Below are positions 49,780 through 50,156 of a stretch of DNA of 50,156 nucleotides, in pieces. The notes below the pieces were generated by a model, which worked only from the letters and a program-made list of their open reading frames with translations, was not told the DNA's origin and searched no databases. Origin of the DNA: Bacteroidota bacterium (GTDB lineage Bacteria; Bacteroidota; Bacteroidia; Chitinophagales; UBA10324). Location of the stretch: the NCBI GenBank assembly GCA_018267315.1, contig JAFDYS010000013.1:1-50156 (forward strand), written 5' to 3'. Each line of letters starts with the position of its first letter. Within the stretch, counting starts at the first letter, position 1. A program made the position numbers and the translations under genes.

Positions 49780-50156
49780 ATGAAACGCTTACACTTTTTT
49801 GCACTCGCCATTGGTGTTCTGTTTTTATCGGGCCGGACATTCGCCCAAATGCCGGAAGTGAAAACAAAAATCAATTACGGCAGTAATGCGAAAGCGGGTA
49901 AGTACGCTGAGGTGAACGGCATCAAAATGTATTATGAAGAATACGGAAAAGGCGCACCGATGATCATGATCCATGGCAACGGCGGCAGCATTCATGACAT
50001 GGGTTATCAGATCGAATACTTCTCAAAGTCATACCACGTAATTGCAGCCGACAGTCGCTGCCACGACAAAACAGGATGCAGCGCCGGCAAGCTCACCTAC
50101 GATCAAATGGCTGATGATTGGTATGCGCTCATGACCTCATTGAAAATTGATTCAGC
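49780..50156 (+). CDS. Secreted alpha/beta hydrolase, 3' end missing
   Basis: A signal peptide (MKRLHFFALAIGVLFLSGRTFAQ) is followed by an alpha/beta hydrolase start: VNGIKMYYEEYGKG, oxyanion segment MIMIHGNGG and IAADSRCHDKTGCS. The window ends before the nucleophile elbow (GxSxG), so catalysis and subfamily cannot be confirmed. It is probably an esterase or hydrolase of the periplasm. The gene is 239 bp downstream of icd with an inverted/direct repeat between them. Confidence 0.88.
   Translation, partial: MKRLHFFALAIGVLFLSGRTFAQMPEVKTKINYGSNAKAGKYAEVNGIKMYYEEYGKGAPMIMIHGNGGSIHDMGYQIEYFSKSYHVIAADSRCHDKTGCSAGKLTYDQMADDWYALMTSLKIDS

Noticed and set aside
49662..49886. 74-codon plus-strand frame before the alpha/beta hydrolase
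   Set aside because: Overlaps the hydrolase signal peptide in another frame; the hydrolase start at 49780 has a proper signal peptide and domain start.

Overview
The window looks like chromosomal DNA of a free-living Bacteroidota, probably from the Chitinophagia/Saprospiria/Sphingobacteriia side. Six predicted secreted proteins end in type IX secretion (T9SS) sorting domains. Short lipoproteins carry Bacteroidota-style lipoboxes, several genes have a TAnnTTTG motif just upstream, and the families DUF4783, DUF5522, NamZ, SprB-repeat and CarB-without-MGS fit that phylum. A dapF gene implies meso-DAP peptidoglycan. Base composition is moderate, apart from a visibly AT-richer patch at about 10.4-12.0 kb. 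I saw no tRNA, rRNA, CRISPR array, transposase or prophage gene.

Layout. 1-4.1 kb: 5'-truncated NagZ-type glycosidase/serine hydrolase fusion, ACP phosphodiesterase, and divergent CxxCH and MsrB lipoproteins. 4.1-7.2 kb: two overlapping family-2 glycosyltransferases and a small T9SS cargo protein. 7.2-10.4 kb: carB behind a leader holding a 46-codon ORF and two terminator-like hairpins. 10.4-14.0 kb: a DUF4160/DUF2442 pair and two T9SS cargo proteins. 14.0-22.0 kb: DUF58, DUF1361, thioredoxin, a basic small protein, dnaE, a SUI1-like factor, nadC and a DUF4783 protein. 22.1-28.7 kb: gpmI, an unknown lipoprotein, two NlpC/P60 hydrolases flanking nnrE/nnrD, purB and a DUF5522 protein. 28.7-35.4 kb: one 2221-residue adhesin-like T9SS protein with 17 SprB-type repeats. 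35.6-41.2 kb: FtsX/LolE-type permease, NamZ, fmt, a T9SS-exported deiodinase-like thioredoxin-fold protein and dapF. 41.4-50.2 kb: DegP/HtrA protease, a beta-helix/PKD T9SS protein, a two-component pair, NADP isocitrate dehydrogenase and a truncated alpha/beta hydrolase.

Most of the window is housekeeping: pyrimidine/arginine, NAD and purine synthesis, glycolysis, TCA cycle, replication and translation initiation. This is interleaved with cell-envelope functions: wall turnover by NamZ, NagZ and NlpC/P60, DAP synthesis, lipoprotein or envelope transport, periplasmic redox repair, and surface adhesins. No complete new multi-gene system is evident. The items most worth a second look are the carB leader, the deiodinase-like secreted protein, the heptamer repeat array between response regulator and kinase, the DUF4783-TGA-TTG-nadC junction, the out-of-frame overlap at the end of nnrD, the DUF4160/DUF2442 pair, and the SprB-repeat giant. 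Many start sites were moved inward from the longest possible ORF to a signal peptide or a family-typical N-terminus; each entry says so.
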